DNA of 56,028 nt from contig JAUCSE010000023.1 of the NCBI GenBank assembly GCA_030445275.1, positions 1 to 56,028 of the forward strand, read 5' to 3'. Positions 23,546-32,196 of the stretch are shown here, one piece after another (the first letter of the stretch is position 1; each line of letters opens with the position of its first letter). The DNA is from Mucilaginibacter sp. (GTDB lineage Bacteria > Bacteroidota > Bacteroidia > Sphingobacteriales > Sphingobacteriaceae). The notes under the pieces were generated by a model, which was not told the DNA's origin, did not search any database, and saw only the letters and a program-made list of their open reading frames with translations. The translations under genes were made by a program, and so were the position numbers.

Positions 23546-26503
23546 TTATCTAGGTTGCTGTCCACTTAGCAAGCCATCCAGCGTAACTGATACATAGTAT
23601 AAGCCACCGAGAGTTGGGCCGCCTGCGTATTGGATATAACGTTTGTTAAATATATCACTTGCCCCTAATTTAAATGTGGCATAATACTGCGGCACACGGT
23701 AAGTAACCTGGGCATCAAGTGTGCCAATAGCTGGTACGTTTCCGGTTACCAGCGGACTTTCCCACAGGTATGATTCCTGCCATTTGTATACTACGTTGAA
23801 ACCAAAGTTTTTAACCACTTCACGGTTTCCGAATGATACATTACCTGACCATTCTGGCGTATTAAAGCCGGTAACAAAAATATCTGTGGTTCCCTGTGCT
23901 TTAAGTTTATTAAAGCTTACGTTACCGGATACGGTGTATCTTTTATAAAAATTGTAGGTAACGCCTAATGATGAACCATAGTTATGGTAAATGTTCTTAG
24001 CATTGGTATATACGCGGTACCTGCTCTGGCCCTGACTGGCGGCATTGGTTGATGTACCTGTAGTTGGATCACGATTGATATCAAGCATGGATAGCACAGC
24101 AGCATCAGAACCCACAGTAGCGCCATTAGGTACAAATACCTGCACCTGACCCAAAAAGCCGTCGTACCTATTGGTATAAGCATCAATATCAATAAATACC
24201 TTATTATCAGCCACTATACCCTTGTAGCCTATCTCATATGAGGTGATCTGTTCTGGTCTTGCAGGTGGCAAATCCGCCACTTGTAACAGGTTCCTGTTGG
24301 CAAAAGCGGTAGCATCAGTGCCACTTGCGCTACCCGGAGCAGCATTTACAGCGGCATTAAAATTGGCTACCGACGTTTGGGTATAGCTGTTGCCTAAATA
24401 ACCTAAACCATCATTAATAAAAGGTAAGCTACCCACACGTTTTACACGACCATTATTCACGTATGATAAAGCCTCGAACAATGATGGGAAACGATAACCA
24501 TTCTGGAAGGTAAACCTAAAATTATGGTTCTCATTAACAGAATAAACTGCAGCTAAACGAGGTGTAAATTTGGGATCAAAATAAGGATTGTAATCCCATC
24601 TTATAGAACCAAACAGTTTTAATTTATCATCAAAAAATGTTTTGGTAACCTGGGTAAATGCTCCGTATTTTTTATAAATAACGTTTTCACCAAAACTGCC
24701 ATTGGCTAATGGAGTATTCCTGTCGGCAATTGGGCGTGTAAAGTCAACAAAGTTGTTTCCATCTGGGATGATAGAGTACACACGTACATCACCACCTACC
24801 AGCAGGTCAACAACTTTTACATAATTTGCAAGATCCCATTGGGCCTCGGCATTGTACATATGGCTTTTTTGCACCAGGGCAGCGCCACCAGTTACCGGTG
24901 CGTTCGGGATCAGGCTCGATTTAATATCCCAGTTATTAATACCGATGATGGTTTTTCTTAAGTCATTAAAAGCCTGTGTACCAGGCTCCACCCTTCCCTT
25001 ATCAGCAGCTGCCCTTGCAAATTGCTCTGCTGCGGCCAAATTGGCTGATGTTAAAACACCACCATTATATGATTTAAGCGCATTGCCAAAAAGCGTACCC
25101 CAAGCCGAATTACTGGCATGGTTAAGATCAAGATTATCGGCCAGTGGTTTAACATTAAAGGAATTACCGGTATTCTCTATTGATTCATAAGCACGAACCA
25201 GGAAATCTTTTCCTTTTAATTCTACTTTGTGGTTTTGTACAGTGGCACCATCCAGCGATATTTTATTCCCCCGCTGAAAAACACCATCCATCCTGCCGTA
25301 ACGATAGGTATATGATAATATGGTATTGGGTGTTATTTTGTAGGATAAGGTACCATCTAGTTTCAAGTTGGTAACATGCGGATCAACCAGGTCAACCTCA
25401 TTATAACCTGTACGAGCCACCGTAAGGCCCGGTCTGGCTACACCATTAACGGTAATACCTTTTACAACAACGGTATTACTACCAGCAAGGGCATCATCGC
25501 CATATTTATTCCAGCCATCATAAGCAGCGTTACTCGCTCCGGTTAACTCTGGGTAAGCAGGATTAGCGGTTTTAAGATTTTGAGGATTCTGATCATTACG
25601 GGTATCAGATTGCCAATCAGTACCCTGCAGGTAACTGAAATTAACTTTAAAGGCAAATTTATCATTAAAGGCCTTGGCATATCTCAGTGCATCTTCAGTG
25701 AGCGTACTTGCACCTAAGGCATCATTCCCCACGTGGTTAACTGCCTGCCGGTGATAAAAGCTTAAACCCTGGTACTTAAAAGGGTCTTTTGTAAAAAGAT
25801 TGGATAAACCGTTTATCGCATTGGTGCCATATAACGCGGCAGCAGCGCCAGGAGTAATTTCAATACTGGCAATATCCAGTTCTGTTGGACCAATGGCGTT
25901 ACCAAGCGGCACGCCCAATGTAGCCGACTGCATATCTACACCATCAACCAATTGCATGAACCTGAAATTGTTAGGACTGTTAAAACCGCGGGTATTAGGT
26001 ACTTTAAGGGTGATACTAGTGGTGGTCATCTGCACGCCTTTTACATTCTCTAACGCATCATAAAAACTCGGGCCAGGCGATTGCTTGAGCGCATTGATAC
26101 TTAATTTTTCAATAGCTACCGGCGAACGTAAAAGCTTTTCCTCTTTCCGGGATGCTGTAACAACCACCTCATTAATCAATAACGACTGACTGGTTAACTG
26201 GATATTCAAAGCGCTGTTGGCATTTTTAATAAAAAACTCCTGTGGCTGAAAGCCCACAGCAGTAAAAATTAGAATATAAGGTAATTTAACGCTGGTTGTT
26301 AAGGAAAACTTGCCGGTACTATCGGTAGCGGCTTTATTGGTTGTTCCTTTTATGGTAACCGTGGTACCAACTAAGGCTTGGCCATGCTCATCTTTTACTG
26401 TGCCGCTCAGAATGTACGAGCCATTAAGCTGTGCATAACTTATAGTTGGTAAAAGGGCAAGAAAAAGCACAATGAACTTTAACGAATTTGTAAAAATTTT
26501 CAT
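23546..26503 (-). CDS. TonB-dependent outer-membrane receptor
   Basis: 985 residues. Signal peptide MKIFTNSLKFIVLFLALLPTISYAQ, then a carboxypeptidase-regulatory-like domain (about 28-115: GTVKDEHGQALVGTTVTIKGT), a TonB-box-like segment INEVVVTASRK, a plug domain (about 120-250: LRSPVAIEKLSINALKQ, FMQLVDGVDM) and a long beta barrel ending in LDGLLSGQQPR. No SusD partner is downstream, so it is not a typical glycan SusC. Its position opposite the sulfur-assimilation operon, and the Cys-rich leader ORF upstream, suggest a sulfur-containing ligand, but metal or siderophore ligands remain possible. Transcribed from its own promoter with a ~150-base leader and ended by the hairpin at 23490-23516. 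Confidence 0.88.
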   Translation of the reverse strand: MKIFTNSLKFIVLFLALLPTISYAQLNGSYILSGTVKDEHGQALVGTTVTIKGTTNKAATDSTGKFSLTTSVKLPYILIFTAVGFQPQEFFIKNANSALNIQLTSQSLLINEVVVTASRKEEKLLRSPVAIEKLSINALKQSPGPSFYDALENVKGVQMTTTSITLKVPNTRGFNSPNNFRFMQLVDGVDMQSATLGVPLGNAIGPTELDIASIEITPGAAAALYGTNAINGLSNLFTKDPFKYQGLSFYHRQAVNHVGNDALGASTLTEDALRYAKAFNDKFAFKVNFSYLQGTDWQSDTRNDQNPQNLKTANPAYPELTGASNAAYDGWNKYGDDALAGSNTVVVKGITVNGVARPGLTVARTGYNEVDLVDPHVTNLKLDGTLSYKITPNTILSYTYRYGRMDGVFQRGNKISLDGATVQNHKVELKGKDFLVRAYESIENTGNSFNVKPLADNLDLNHASNSAWGTLFGNALKSYNGGVLTSANLAAAEQFARAAADKGRVEPGTQAFNDLRKTIIGINNWDIKSSLIPNAPVTGGAALVQKSHMYNAEAQWDLANYVKVVDLLVGGDVRVYSIIPDGNNFVDFTRPIADRNTPLANGSFGENVIYKKYGAFTQVTKTFFDDKLKLFGSIRWDYNPYFDPKFTPRLAAVYSVNENHNFRFTFQNGYRFPSLFEALSYVNNGRVKRVGSLPFINDGLGYLGNSYTQTSVANFNAAVNAAPGSASGTDATAFANRNLLQVADLPPARPEQITSYEIGYKGIVADNKVFIDIDAYTNRYDGFLGQVQVFVPNGATVGSDAAVLSMLDINRDPTTGTSTNAASQGQSRYRVYTNAKNIYHNYGSSLGVTYNFYKRYTVSGNVSFNKLKAQGTTDIFVTGFNTPEWSGNVSFGNREVVKNFGFNVVYKWQESYLWESPLVTGNVPAIGTLDAQVTYRVPQYYATFKLGASDIFNKRYIQYAGGPTLGGLYYVSVTLDGLLSGQQPR

Positions 26504-26572
26504 GAAGTAAGGTTGGTGGTAATTTTAAAATTGAGTTGATTAACTGTTTTTGATAGATGTGAGTCAAAAGCA

Positions 26573-26602
26573 TCAACAACAGCACCCAGCAGAAAGCTGC
26601 AT
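26573..26602 (-). CDS. Leader ORF ending in three Cys codons (MQLSAGCCC)
   Basis: In the receptor's 5' leader, ATG CAG CTT TCT GCT GGG TGC TGT TGT TGA encodes MQLSAGCCC-stop. The frame is also open upstream to an ATG at 26644, giving a 23-residue version; I cannot tell which start is used. CCC directly before a stop is very unlikely by chance in AT-rich leader DNA. Two exclusive stems are visible: CCCAGC/GCTGGG (26585-26590 with 26625-26630) and GCAG/CTGC (26589-26592 with 26597-26600). There is no T-tailed terminator between it and the receptor start, so control would be translational or by another route. Polycysteine leader ORFs are known in actinobacterial Cys-responsive operons, and a Cys-rich upstream ORF controls a TonB receptor in Bordetella in response to copper. 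Confidence 0.6.
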   Translation of the reverse strand: MQLSAGCCC

Positions 26603-26663
26603 TTTAAATGTGTAGGATAAAGTAGCTGGGTAATAATGATACATAGTCTATGGAATTAGTCGA

Positions 26664-26671
26664 CAAAAATA
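26664..26671 (-). promoter_or_regulatory. -7 promoter element of the TonB receptor leader
   Basis: Minus-strand TAttTTTG; transcription start expected near 26657, only about 13 bases before the upstream ATG of the leader ORF. Confidence 0.6.
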
Positions 26672-27042
26672 AAAAAAAAATCAAATTATACAATTATTTT
26701 ATACTCTTTTAAATTAAACTACCTGTTTTAAGATGCTCAGCCAATGCCAGTTAAGCCATATGGTCAATACCTTCCTCTTCTACTTTATTTTATTGAATTA
26801 TTTATATAATTGATTATCAATAAATTATAAATTTACAAAATAAAAAAATGACTATTTATTCTTATTTATAAACAAAATTTACCCATTTACATATAGTTTC
26901 AGAAATAAATAATCAATATTTAACAAAAAAACATTAAAAAACCATTCATTAAAGCATTAAACAACACCAATTAGCATTATTTTAAAATATAAACCATGAA
27001 AAACATACAGTTTATTACAAATTTCAAACGTTTTTACATCTT
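26672..27042. other. AT-rich intergenic DNA
   Basis: Very AT-rich stretch upstream of both the TonB receptor and proB. I see no gene, hairpin or repeat that I would defend here. Confidence 0.5.
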
Positions 27043-27050
27043 TAAATTTG
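27043..27050 (+). promoter_or_regulatory. Candidate -7 element for proBA
   Basis: TAaaTTTG, 30 bases before the proB ATG. A weaker match (AAtcTTTG, 27066-27073) lies closer to the start. Confidence 0.45.
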
Positions 27051-27080
27051 TAATATTGGCACTTCAATCTTTGTATCTAA

Positions 27081-28160
27081 ATGGCCTTAAATTATCAGCG
27101 CATCATTATTAAAATTGGTTCAAACGTTTTCACCCAGGAAAATGGCCTCCCCAACCTGCAACGGATTGAGCATTTGGTTGAGCAGATAGCCGCGATAAAA
27201 AAACAAGGCAAGGAAGTGATTCTGGTTTCATCAGGAGCTGTGGCCTCAGGCAGAAGTCTGATCAATATTTCTGAAAAATACGATGCTGTTGCTGCAAGGC
27301 AGTTGCTGGCTTCTATTGGTCAGGTTAAACTGATTAATACTTATTCTAACCTTTTTGAACGGTTCAGCATCCTTTGCTCACAGGTGCTGGTTACTAAAGA
27401 AGATTTCAGGGACAGGATGCATTATCTGAACATGAAAACTTGCTTAGAGCTATTGTTACAACACCAGGTGATTCCTGTAGTTAATGAAAATGATGTAGTA
27501 TCGGTAACCGAACTGATGTTTACTGATAATGATGAACTGGCTGGCCTGATAGCTTCTATGCTAAACGCGCAGGCGCTTATTGTTTTAACCAACGTTGATG
27601 GCATTTATAATGGCGATCCTAAAGCCCCGGGATCAGCTGTGATCGAGGAAATCAGCGGATCTGTTGTTGATTTTGCAGCATTTGTTTCATCAGGCCGCTC
27701 GCAGTTTGGTCGTGGCGGTATGATCACCAAATCAACTATGTCGCAAAAAACGGCCCAGTTAGGTATTGCGGTGCACATTGCCAATGGAACCCGCGACAAT
27801 ATTTTAACAGATGTATTGGAAAATAAAGTAATACACACCCGCTTTGTTCCAAACAAAACAGCATCGGGCAAAAAGAAGTGGATAGCTCACTCCGAAAAAT
27901 CCGCTACAGGATCTGTGCAGGTTAACGAGGGCGCTAAAATAGCGCTGGTATCAAGCAAGGCCACCAGCTTACTCCCTATAGGCATCACCAAAGTAGTGAC
28001 CGAATTTAAAAAAGGCGATATTATTAAGTTAATTGACGAAAAAAATAAGCTGGTAGGCTTAGGTATAGCCGAATACGGAGCTGATAAAGCCAGAGAAAGA
28101 ATTGGCCAAAAAAATCAAAAGCCGCTGGTGCATTATGATTATCTTTATTTACAGGGTTAA
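27081..28160 (+). CDS. proB: Glutamate 5-kinase
   Basis: First step of proline synthesis, phosphorylating glutamate. 359 residues: an amino-acid-kinase domain (about 1-255) with IIIKIGSNVFT, LVSSGAVASGRSLI, PVVNENDVVSVTELMFTDNDELAGLIA and LTNVDGIYNGDP, then GRGGMITKSTMSQKTAQLGIAVHIANG. A PUA domain (about 272-359) completes the classical form. Six bases separate it from proA, so the two form an operon. Confidence 0.95.
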   Translation: MALNYQRIIIKIGSNVFTQENGLPNLQRIEHLVEQIAAIKKQGKEVILVSSGAVASGRSLINISEKYDAVAARQLLASIGQVKLINTYSNLFERFSILCSQVLVTKEDFRDRMHYLNMKTCLELLLQHQVIPVVNENDVVSVTELMFTDNDELAGLIASMLNAQALIVLTNVDGIYNGDPKAPGSAVIEEISGSVVDFAAFVSSGRSQFGRGGMITKSTMSQKTAQLGIAVHIANGTRDNILTDVLENKVIHTRFVPNKTASGKKKWIAHSEKSATGSVQVNEGAKIALVSSKATSLLPIGITKVVTEFKKGDIIKLIDEKNKLVGLGIAEYGADKARERIGQKNQKPLVHYDYLYLQG

Positions 28161-28166
28161 CAGGAT

Positions 28167-29414
28167 ATGAATTACGATAACTATTTCCAGAACGCGCTTA
28201 TAGCCAGCAGGCAGCCTGCCCTTGCTCCTGCTTTAATAAACCAGGTATTACAGGATGTAGCCGCCGAGGCTATTGCACAAACGAACCATTTACTGGCCGA
28301 AAACCGGAAAGATCTTGATCGTATGGATCCGACGGACCCTAAATATGACAGGTTGAAACTTACCGCGGCCCGGATTGGAGCCATTGCCGGCGATATAGTG
28401 AATGTGGCTAATTTAGAAAGCCCACTGGGTAAGCAGCTTTCAGAAACCAATATGCCAAACGGCCTTTCAATCAAAAAGATCAGGGTTCCGTTAGGGGTAG
28501 TTGGGGTAATTTACGAGGCACGGCCCAACGTTACCTTTGATGTATTTGCCCTTTGTTTTAAAACCGGGAACATCAGTATTTTAAAGGGCGGTAGTGATGC
28601 CGATTTCTCAAACCGTGCTATCATATCAATTATCCATAAAGTATTGCTTAAACACAGGCTGAACGTCAATATAGCCACGTTGCTGCCTGCCGACCGTGAG
28701 GCTACCGCGGCCCTGTTAAATGCCGTTGGTTATATAGATGTATTGATTCCCCGTGGAAGCCAGTCGCTGATAAACTTTGTACGTGATAACAGCAAAGTAC
28801 CCGTAATTGAAACGGGAGCCGGTATAGTACATACTTATTTTGATGAATCAGGCGATCTGGAAAAAGGCGCTGAAATTATTGCCAATGCCAAAACCCGCCG
28901 GGTAAGTGTATGTAATGCGCTTGATTGCTTAATTATTCATGCCAATCGTTTAAATGATCTACCGCAGCTTACCCATATCTTAAGAGAAAAACAGGTAGAG
29001 CTTTTTGCTGACGAAACGGCTTATGCTGCATTGAAGAGATATTATCCTGACAATCTACTTCATAAAGCCACACCTGAACATTTTGGCACTGAGTTTTTAT
29101 CAATGAAAATGGCTGTTAAAACGGTAGATAGTTTTGAGCAGGCTTTGGAACACATAGCAGTAAATGGCTCAAAGCACAGCGAAGCCATTATATCTGAAGA
29201 TGCCAGCCGTATAGCAAGCTTTTTAAATGATGTGGACGCAGCTGCTGTTTATGCCAATGTTTCAACTGCCTTTACGGATGGTGCCCAGTTTGGCCTGGGG
29301 GCCGAAATTGGTATCAGCACCCAAAAATTACATGCCCGCGGCCCTATGGGTCTTGATGAGCTTACCAGCTACAAATGGATAGTTAAAGGCGACGGGCAAA
29401 CCCGTAATTCATAA
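28167..29414 (+). CDS. proA: Gamma-glutamyl phosphate reductase
   Basis: Second step of proline synthesis, reducing gamma-glutamyl phosphate to the semialdehyde with NADPH. 415 residues. Landmarks: [70 protein letters not shown], and the catalytic Cys249 in [16 protein letters not shown]-terminal [32 protein letters not shown] is the family end. No proC in the window. Confidence 0.95.
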   Translation: MNYDNYFQNALIASRQPALAPALINQVLQDVAAEAIAQTNHLLAENRKDLDRMDPTDPKYDRLKLTAARIGAIAGDIVNVANLESPLGKQLSETNMPNGLSIKKIRVPLGVVGVIYEARPNVTFDVFALCFKTGNISILKGGSDADFSNRAIISIIHKVLLKHRLNVNIATLLPADREATAALLNAVGYIDVLIPRGSQSLINFVRDNSKVPVIETGAGIVHTYFDESGDLEKGAEIIANAKTRRVSVCNALDCLIIHANRLNDLPQLTHILREKQVELFADETAYAALKRYYPDNLLHKATPEHFGTEFLSMKMAVKTVDSFEQALEHIAVNGSKHSEAIISEDASRIASFLNDVDAAAVYANVSTAFTDGAQFGLGAEIGISTQKLHARGPMGLDELTSYKWIVKGDGQTRNS

Positions 29415-29444
29415 TATCAAACCGCTACAATTTATCACAAAAAA

Positions 29445-29466
29445 AAGGTGCTTTTTCAAGCACCTT
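29445..29466 (-). terminator. Terminator of the small membrane-protein gene
   Basis: Perfect 9-bp stem AAGGTGCTT / AAGCACCTT with 4-base loop. The T run lies on the minus strand, so it serves the small gene at 29495-29587; on the plus strand it could also fold after proA but lacks a T tail. Confidence 0.8.
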
Positions 29467-29494
29467 AAATCTTTTCACTATTCCGGTCCGACAA

Positions 29495-29587
29495 TTACTT
29501 GATCAGGTAGTTAGCTACAGCAACAAAGCAAATAATTACTAAGATTACTCCTTGCAGTTTTTGTTCGAGTGTTAATTGACTTATCAT
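29495..29587 (-). CDS. Small single-span membrane protein, 30 residues
   Basis: An ORF of 30 codons on the minus strand: a polar start MISQLTLEQKLQG, then a hydrophobic span VILVIICFVAVANYL, then IK. It is too short for standard gene finding. It has its own full transcription unit: -33-like TTG (29636-29638), 19-base spacer, -7 TAaaTTTG (29609-29616), a leader of about 15 bases, and an intrinsic terminator 29 bases after the stop. A complete unit around one short hydrophobic ORF strongly supports a real gene. I do not recognise the family. It could be a subunit or regulator of a membrane complex. Confidence 0.7.
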   Translation of the reverse strand: MISQLTLEQKLQGVILVIICFVAVANYLIK

Positions 29588-29608
29588 TTTAAATTAATTA
29601 GGGTATAG

Positions 29609-29638
29609 CAAATTTAATTTGTATGCTGAATGCTGCAA
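29609..29638 (-). promoter_or_regulatory. Promoter of the small membrane-protein gene
   Basis: -33-like TTG at 29636-29638 and -7 TAaaTTTG at 29609-29616, spacing 19, both in the range known for Bacteroidota sigma factor promoters. Confidence 0.6.
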
Positions 29639-29639
29639 T

Positions 29640-30166
29640 AGTGCTTTGCATTTTTACATTTTTTTTAACAAAGAACTAACATGCTTTTTACAATGGTCAG
29701 TCGCACATTTATTCTTTATAATAATTGCAAAAAAAAGCTTCTAATCTTGAAAACTGTGTAAGGGATACACGCCTATAAAGCTTCAAATTTCAGCTATAAT
29801 TAAATGTTTAAATGCGTTTTTTACCTTCATTTAAAAAAAACAGTTATTTTTTTCTTAAAACTATTAGGAATATTTATCTGATATGATGTCATATTATTAA
29901 TGAGACATACCATTTAATGAATATTAGTCTTTGTTAGATAAATAAGCAACAGTTGACTAAACCAAGATCATATTTAGTAATGGAATAAAAACTTTATATA
30001 AACAATATAATAATTTGATTATTAATATTATTTAACCATTAGTTAATGTCTAAATAAAACGCATTGGCGGAATTAATTGCAAATAAATTAAGTATATTTT
30101 TTTGTTGATAACTTTTCTTGATATTTAGCTATTAATAATAGTCATTTGCATTAAATAACTATTACC
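29640..30166. other. Long AT-rich gene-free stretch
   Basis: Over 500 bases of AT-rich DNA. One short hairpin (GTGTA...TACAC near 29754-29769) and a pair of AAGCTT words flank each other, but I see no gene or clear RNA. It marks the left side of the accessory region. Confidence 0.45.
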
Positions 30167-30577
30167 ATGAAACCCATTGAAGCATTAAAGCAAGAGCGAT
30201 CTCAACTCCTTATAAGAGTAAAAGCACTTGATAAGGCTATTGCGGCTTTAACAAATCAAACATCTGCTATTAAATGGACGGAGCGATCTCTTGATTGCAT
30301 CCAAGGTAAAGGACATATATGTCTTTCTGCTGAAATACTAGAATGTTTGTTTTTGGATGAAGACGTAAACCTTACCGATCCTAAGATCAGGAATAACTAT
30401 ATGACAGGACTGTCTATAGCTTTGAAAAATCTGGTAGAAAATGAAAACCTTAAAAAGATCAGTAGACCTGGTATAAAAGGCTTTTACTATGGCCTACCGG
30501 AATGGTTTGATGAAAATAATAAAGTAAAAACACAATACGATGCACTGAAAGAAATCAAGTACCCCATCTCTGTTTAA
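30167..30577 (+). CDS. Hypothetical protein, coiled coil plus wHTH-like domain
   Basis: 136 residues. N-terminal heptad-like helix MKPIEALKQERSQLLIRVKALDKAIAAL; then WTERSLDCIQGKGHICLSAEILECLF, a helical region with helix-turn-helix character; then a MTGLSIALKNLVENENLKKISRPGIKGFYYGLPEWFD segment resembling a winged-helix hairpin. I know similar uncharacterised proteins from Sphingobacteriaceae but no function. It stands alone in the low-GC stretch beside the IS982 gene, and a candidate RNA converges on its 3' end. It may be a DNA-binding accessory protein; this is inference. Confidence 0.6.
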   Translation: MKPIEALKQERSQLLIRVKALDKAIAALTNQTSAIKWTERSLDCIQGKGHICLSAEILECLFLDEDVNLTDPKIRNNYMTGLSIALKNLVENENLKKISRPGIKGFYYGLPEWFDENNKVKTQYDALKEIKYPISV

Positions 30578-30582
30578 TTATG

Positions 30583-30685
30583 GAGACTACGTGAAAAATG
30601 AAAGCCCCACAAGTTTGGCGACCGGGGGCTTCCTTTGAGATCGTAGTTTCTCTTCCGTTTACTTACGTGATATAGCTATATCTCT
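30583..30685 (-). ncRNA. Candidate small structured RNA divergent from the transposase
   Basis: From a predicted start near 30685 the minus strand carries the self-complementary GATATAGCTATATC, then a nested hairpin: outer GAGAAACTACG / CGTAGTCTC and inner GGAAGCCCC / GGGGCTTTC followed by ATTTTTC, which resembles an intrinsic terminator. No ORF of note lies in it. A good -33/-7 pair sits right upstream. The unit is about 100 nt and fits a free-standing sRNA, possibly acting on the neighbouring 30167 gene (convergent) or on the transposase mRNA. I do not recognise an Rfam family. Confidence 0.55.
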
Positions 30686-30690
30686 CGTTG

Positions 30691-30723
30691 CAAATATACG
30701 GGATTTATTGGCTTGTGACCAAA
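30691..30723 (-). promoter_or_regulatory. Promoter of the candidate small RNA
   Basis: -33 TTTG (30720-30723) and -7 TAtaTTTG (30691-30698) with 21 bases between. The same region is an inverted repeat GGGATTT (30700-30706) / AAATCCC (30721-30727) that abuts the transposase start. Confidence 0.55.
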
Positions 30724-30727
30724 TCCC

Positions 30728-31624
30728 ATGCGCAGCATCAAGTCAAATTTCGACAAGATATTACGCGTACTAAGAGTAGTCTTGGGCGAGAACTCTCCCG
30801 TGACCAAAAAACAGGTTAAGCCAGGGCCTAGAACTAAGTTCTATGATATCGAAGTTATAGCCCTTGCTTGCACTGCTGAGTGTATGGGATACAGTAGCGA
30901 AAACTATTTCTTCTCTCTTCTGGATAAAAAAGACTTCCCTAATTTATTAAGCAGAAGGCAATTTAATGACAGGCGAAAAAGGTTGCATAGCCAAGTTGAA
31001 GAAGTTAGAAAGATGATCTTATCACGCATAACTACCAAGAAACGGGCATATGTTATTGATTCAATGCCATTAAGGCTATGTAGATTTTCCCGCAGAAATA
31101 GAGTTAAGGTAGGTACAGAGCAGTCTGATATTAATCCCAATATAGGATACTGTGCTTCACAGGATGAGAAGTACTTTGGATTTAAGTTACACGCTGTATG
31201 CTCTTTGGAGGGAGCCGTGCAATTTTTTGATATAACCCCAGCATCTAGTTCAGATGTGGGCTATTTATCTACCGTCGGCAAAAAGCTTAAGAATTGCCAC
31301 TTGATAGGCGACAAGGGATATATAAGCGCTTTTTACAAAGCAGAACTCAGAGAAGAATCTAAAGTATTTCTATTTACCGATTCCAGAGTTAATGCTAAAA
31401 AACCTCATTTTATTCCACCTATGTACAAGGGCAAAAGAAAAAGAATTGAAACTGTATTTTCTCAGTTAACAGATCAGTTCAATATTCAAAAGAACTACAC
31501 TAAAACATTGATATCTTATTTTAATAAGATATCATTAAAGCTATTATCAATGACTATTCTTAATTATATCAATCAGCATATTAACCTTACCCCTATCAGT
31601 AGGATAAAATATTCATTGAGTTAA
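30728..31624 (+). mobile_element. IS982-family transposase gene
   Basis: 298 residues, full length for IS982 transposases. The DDE residues appear to be Asp111 (YVIDSMPL), Asp195 (HLIGDKGYIS) and Glu241 (KRKRIETVFSQL); YFGFKLHAVCSLEGAVQFFDITPASSSDV is typical of the family. No frameshift or stop is seen, so the gene may be active. I could not find clear terminal inverted repeats or target duplications: only GGGATTT/AAATCCC at its left edge. Its 3' end overlaps the convergent 31613 gene by 12 bases, which suggests insertion right next to that operon or an element whose right end has decayed. Confidence 0.8.
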
Positions 31625-31819
31625 ATCAGATCTACTCTGTTTGTCTTTCTTAAGTTGTATATAAATTAATAAAAATGCTATAATAAAATAACCTGGAACT
31701 ATTATTGGACTTATCCATTTGGAAACAGGTAGGTATAAATAAAAAGTGTCATTTATACTGCTTAAAATATTAACTCCAACCCAGGTTATAAATATGTATA
31801 TACTCCAATGTGGCCTCAT
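31613..31819 (-). CDS. Small two-span membrane protein
   Basis: 68 residues with two hydrophobic spans (SIYIFITWVGVNILSSI and ISPIIVPGYFIIAFLLIYI) and a basic C-terminus KKDKQSRSDLTQ. No family recognised. It starts 11 bases after the lipoprotein gene, so the two are a minus-strand operon. Its 3' end overlaps the transposase gene by 12 bases. Confidence 0.55.
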   Translation of the reverse strand: MRPHWSIYIFITWVGVNILSSINDTFYLYLPVSKWISPIIVPGYFIIAFLLIYIQLKKDKQSRSDLTQ

Positions 31820-31830
31820 AAATACAGATT

Positions 31831-32145
31831 TTAATTAAACCTTACATTGATTTCGGTGGGAGGTATTTGCTCTCGACTCATTCTCCAATGATATATCTTT
31901 CCTTCTCTGTCAGTATACATCATTTTATAATCCCAGTAATTTAATCTGTACTGTGGCACATAAACCTGATGGGCATAAATTAGAACCTCTCCCCCATTTC
32001 CATCATCGGCAGTTCTAGCTGGAGGCCCCCATGACATGATTAAATTTTGCTTTGTGGATCCCATCCACGAGTCGAGGATTTTTCTTTTGTTGGCGCAGCC
32101 AAATAAAAACAACAGGATTGTTGATAGGATTAGGATTTTTTTCAC
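31831..32145 (-). CDS. Small lipoprotein, WG.P-motif family
   Basis: 104 residues from a GTG start. The signal MKKILILSTILLFLFGCANK has lipobox LFGC (Cys17). The mature part LDSWMGSTKQNLIMSWGPPARTADDGNGGEVLIYAHQ matches a recurrent small-lipoprotein pattern (a Trp-Gly-x-Pro segment followed by a Gly-rich turn and a Tyr strand) found across Proteobacteria and Bacteroidota, often in accessory DNA. Function unknown. It is the first gene of a two-gene unit whose upstream DNA holds the structured element at 32197-32335. Confidence 0.7.
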   Translation of the reverse strand: MKKILILSTILLFLFGCANKRKILDSWMGSTKQNLIMSWGPPARTADDGNGGEVLIYAHQVYVPQYRLNYWDYKMMYTDREGKIYHWRMSREQIPPTEINVRFN

Positions 32146-32196
32146 GTTATTGATTGTTATTGCCGTTAGCTCCTATCTGGCCGGTTAAAAAAGGAA

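Noticed and set aside
26996..27080. Leader peptide ORF ahead of proB (ATG at 26996)
   Set aside because: It runs out of frame into proB, has no proline codons and no terminator; it is most likely chance.
30728..31624. Complete IS982 element with terminal inverted repeats
   Set aside because: The transposase is intact, but no matching terminal repeats or target duplication could be seen, so only the gene is called.
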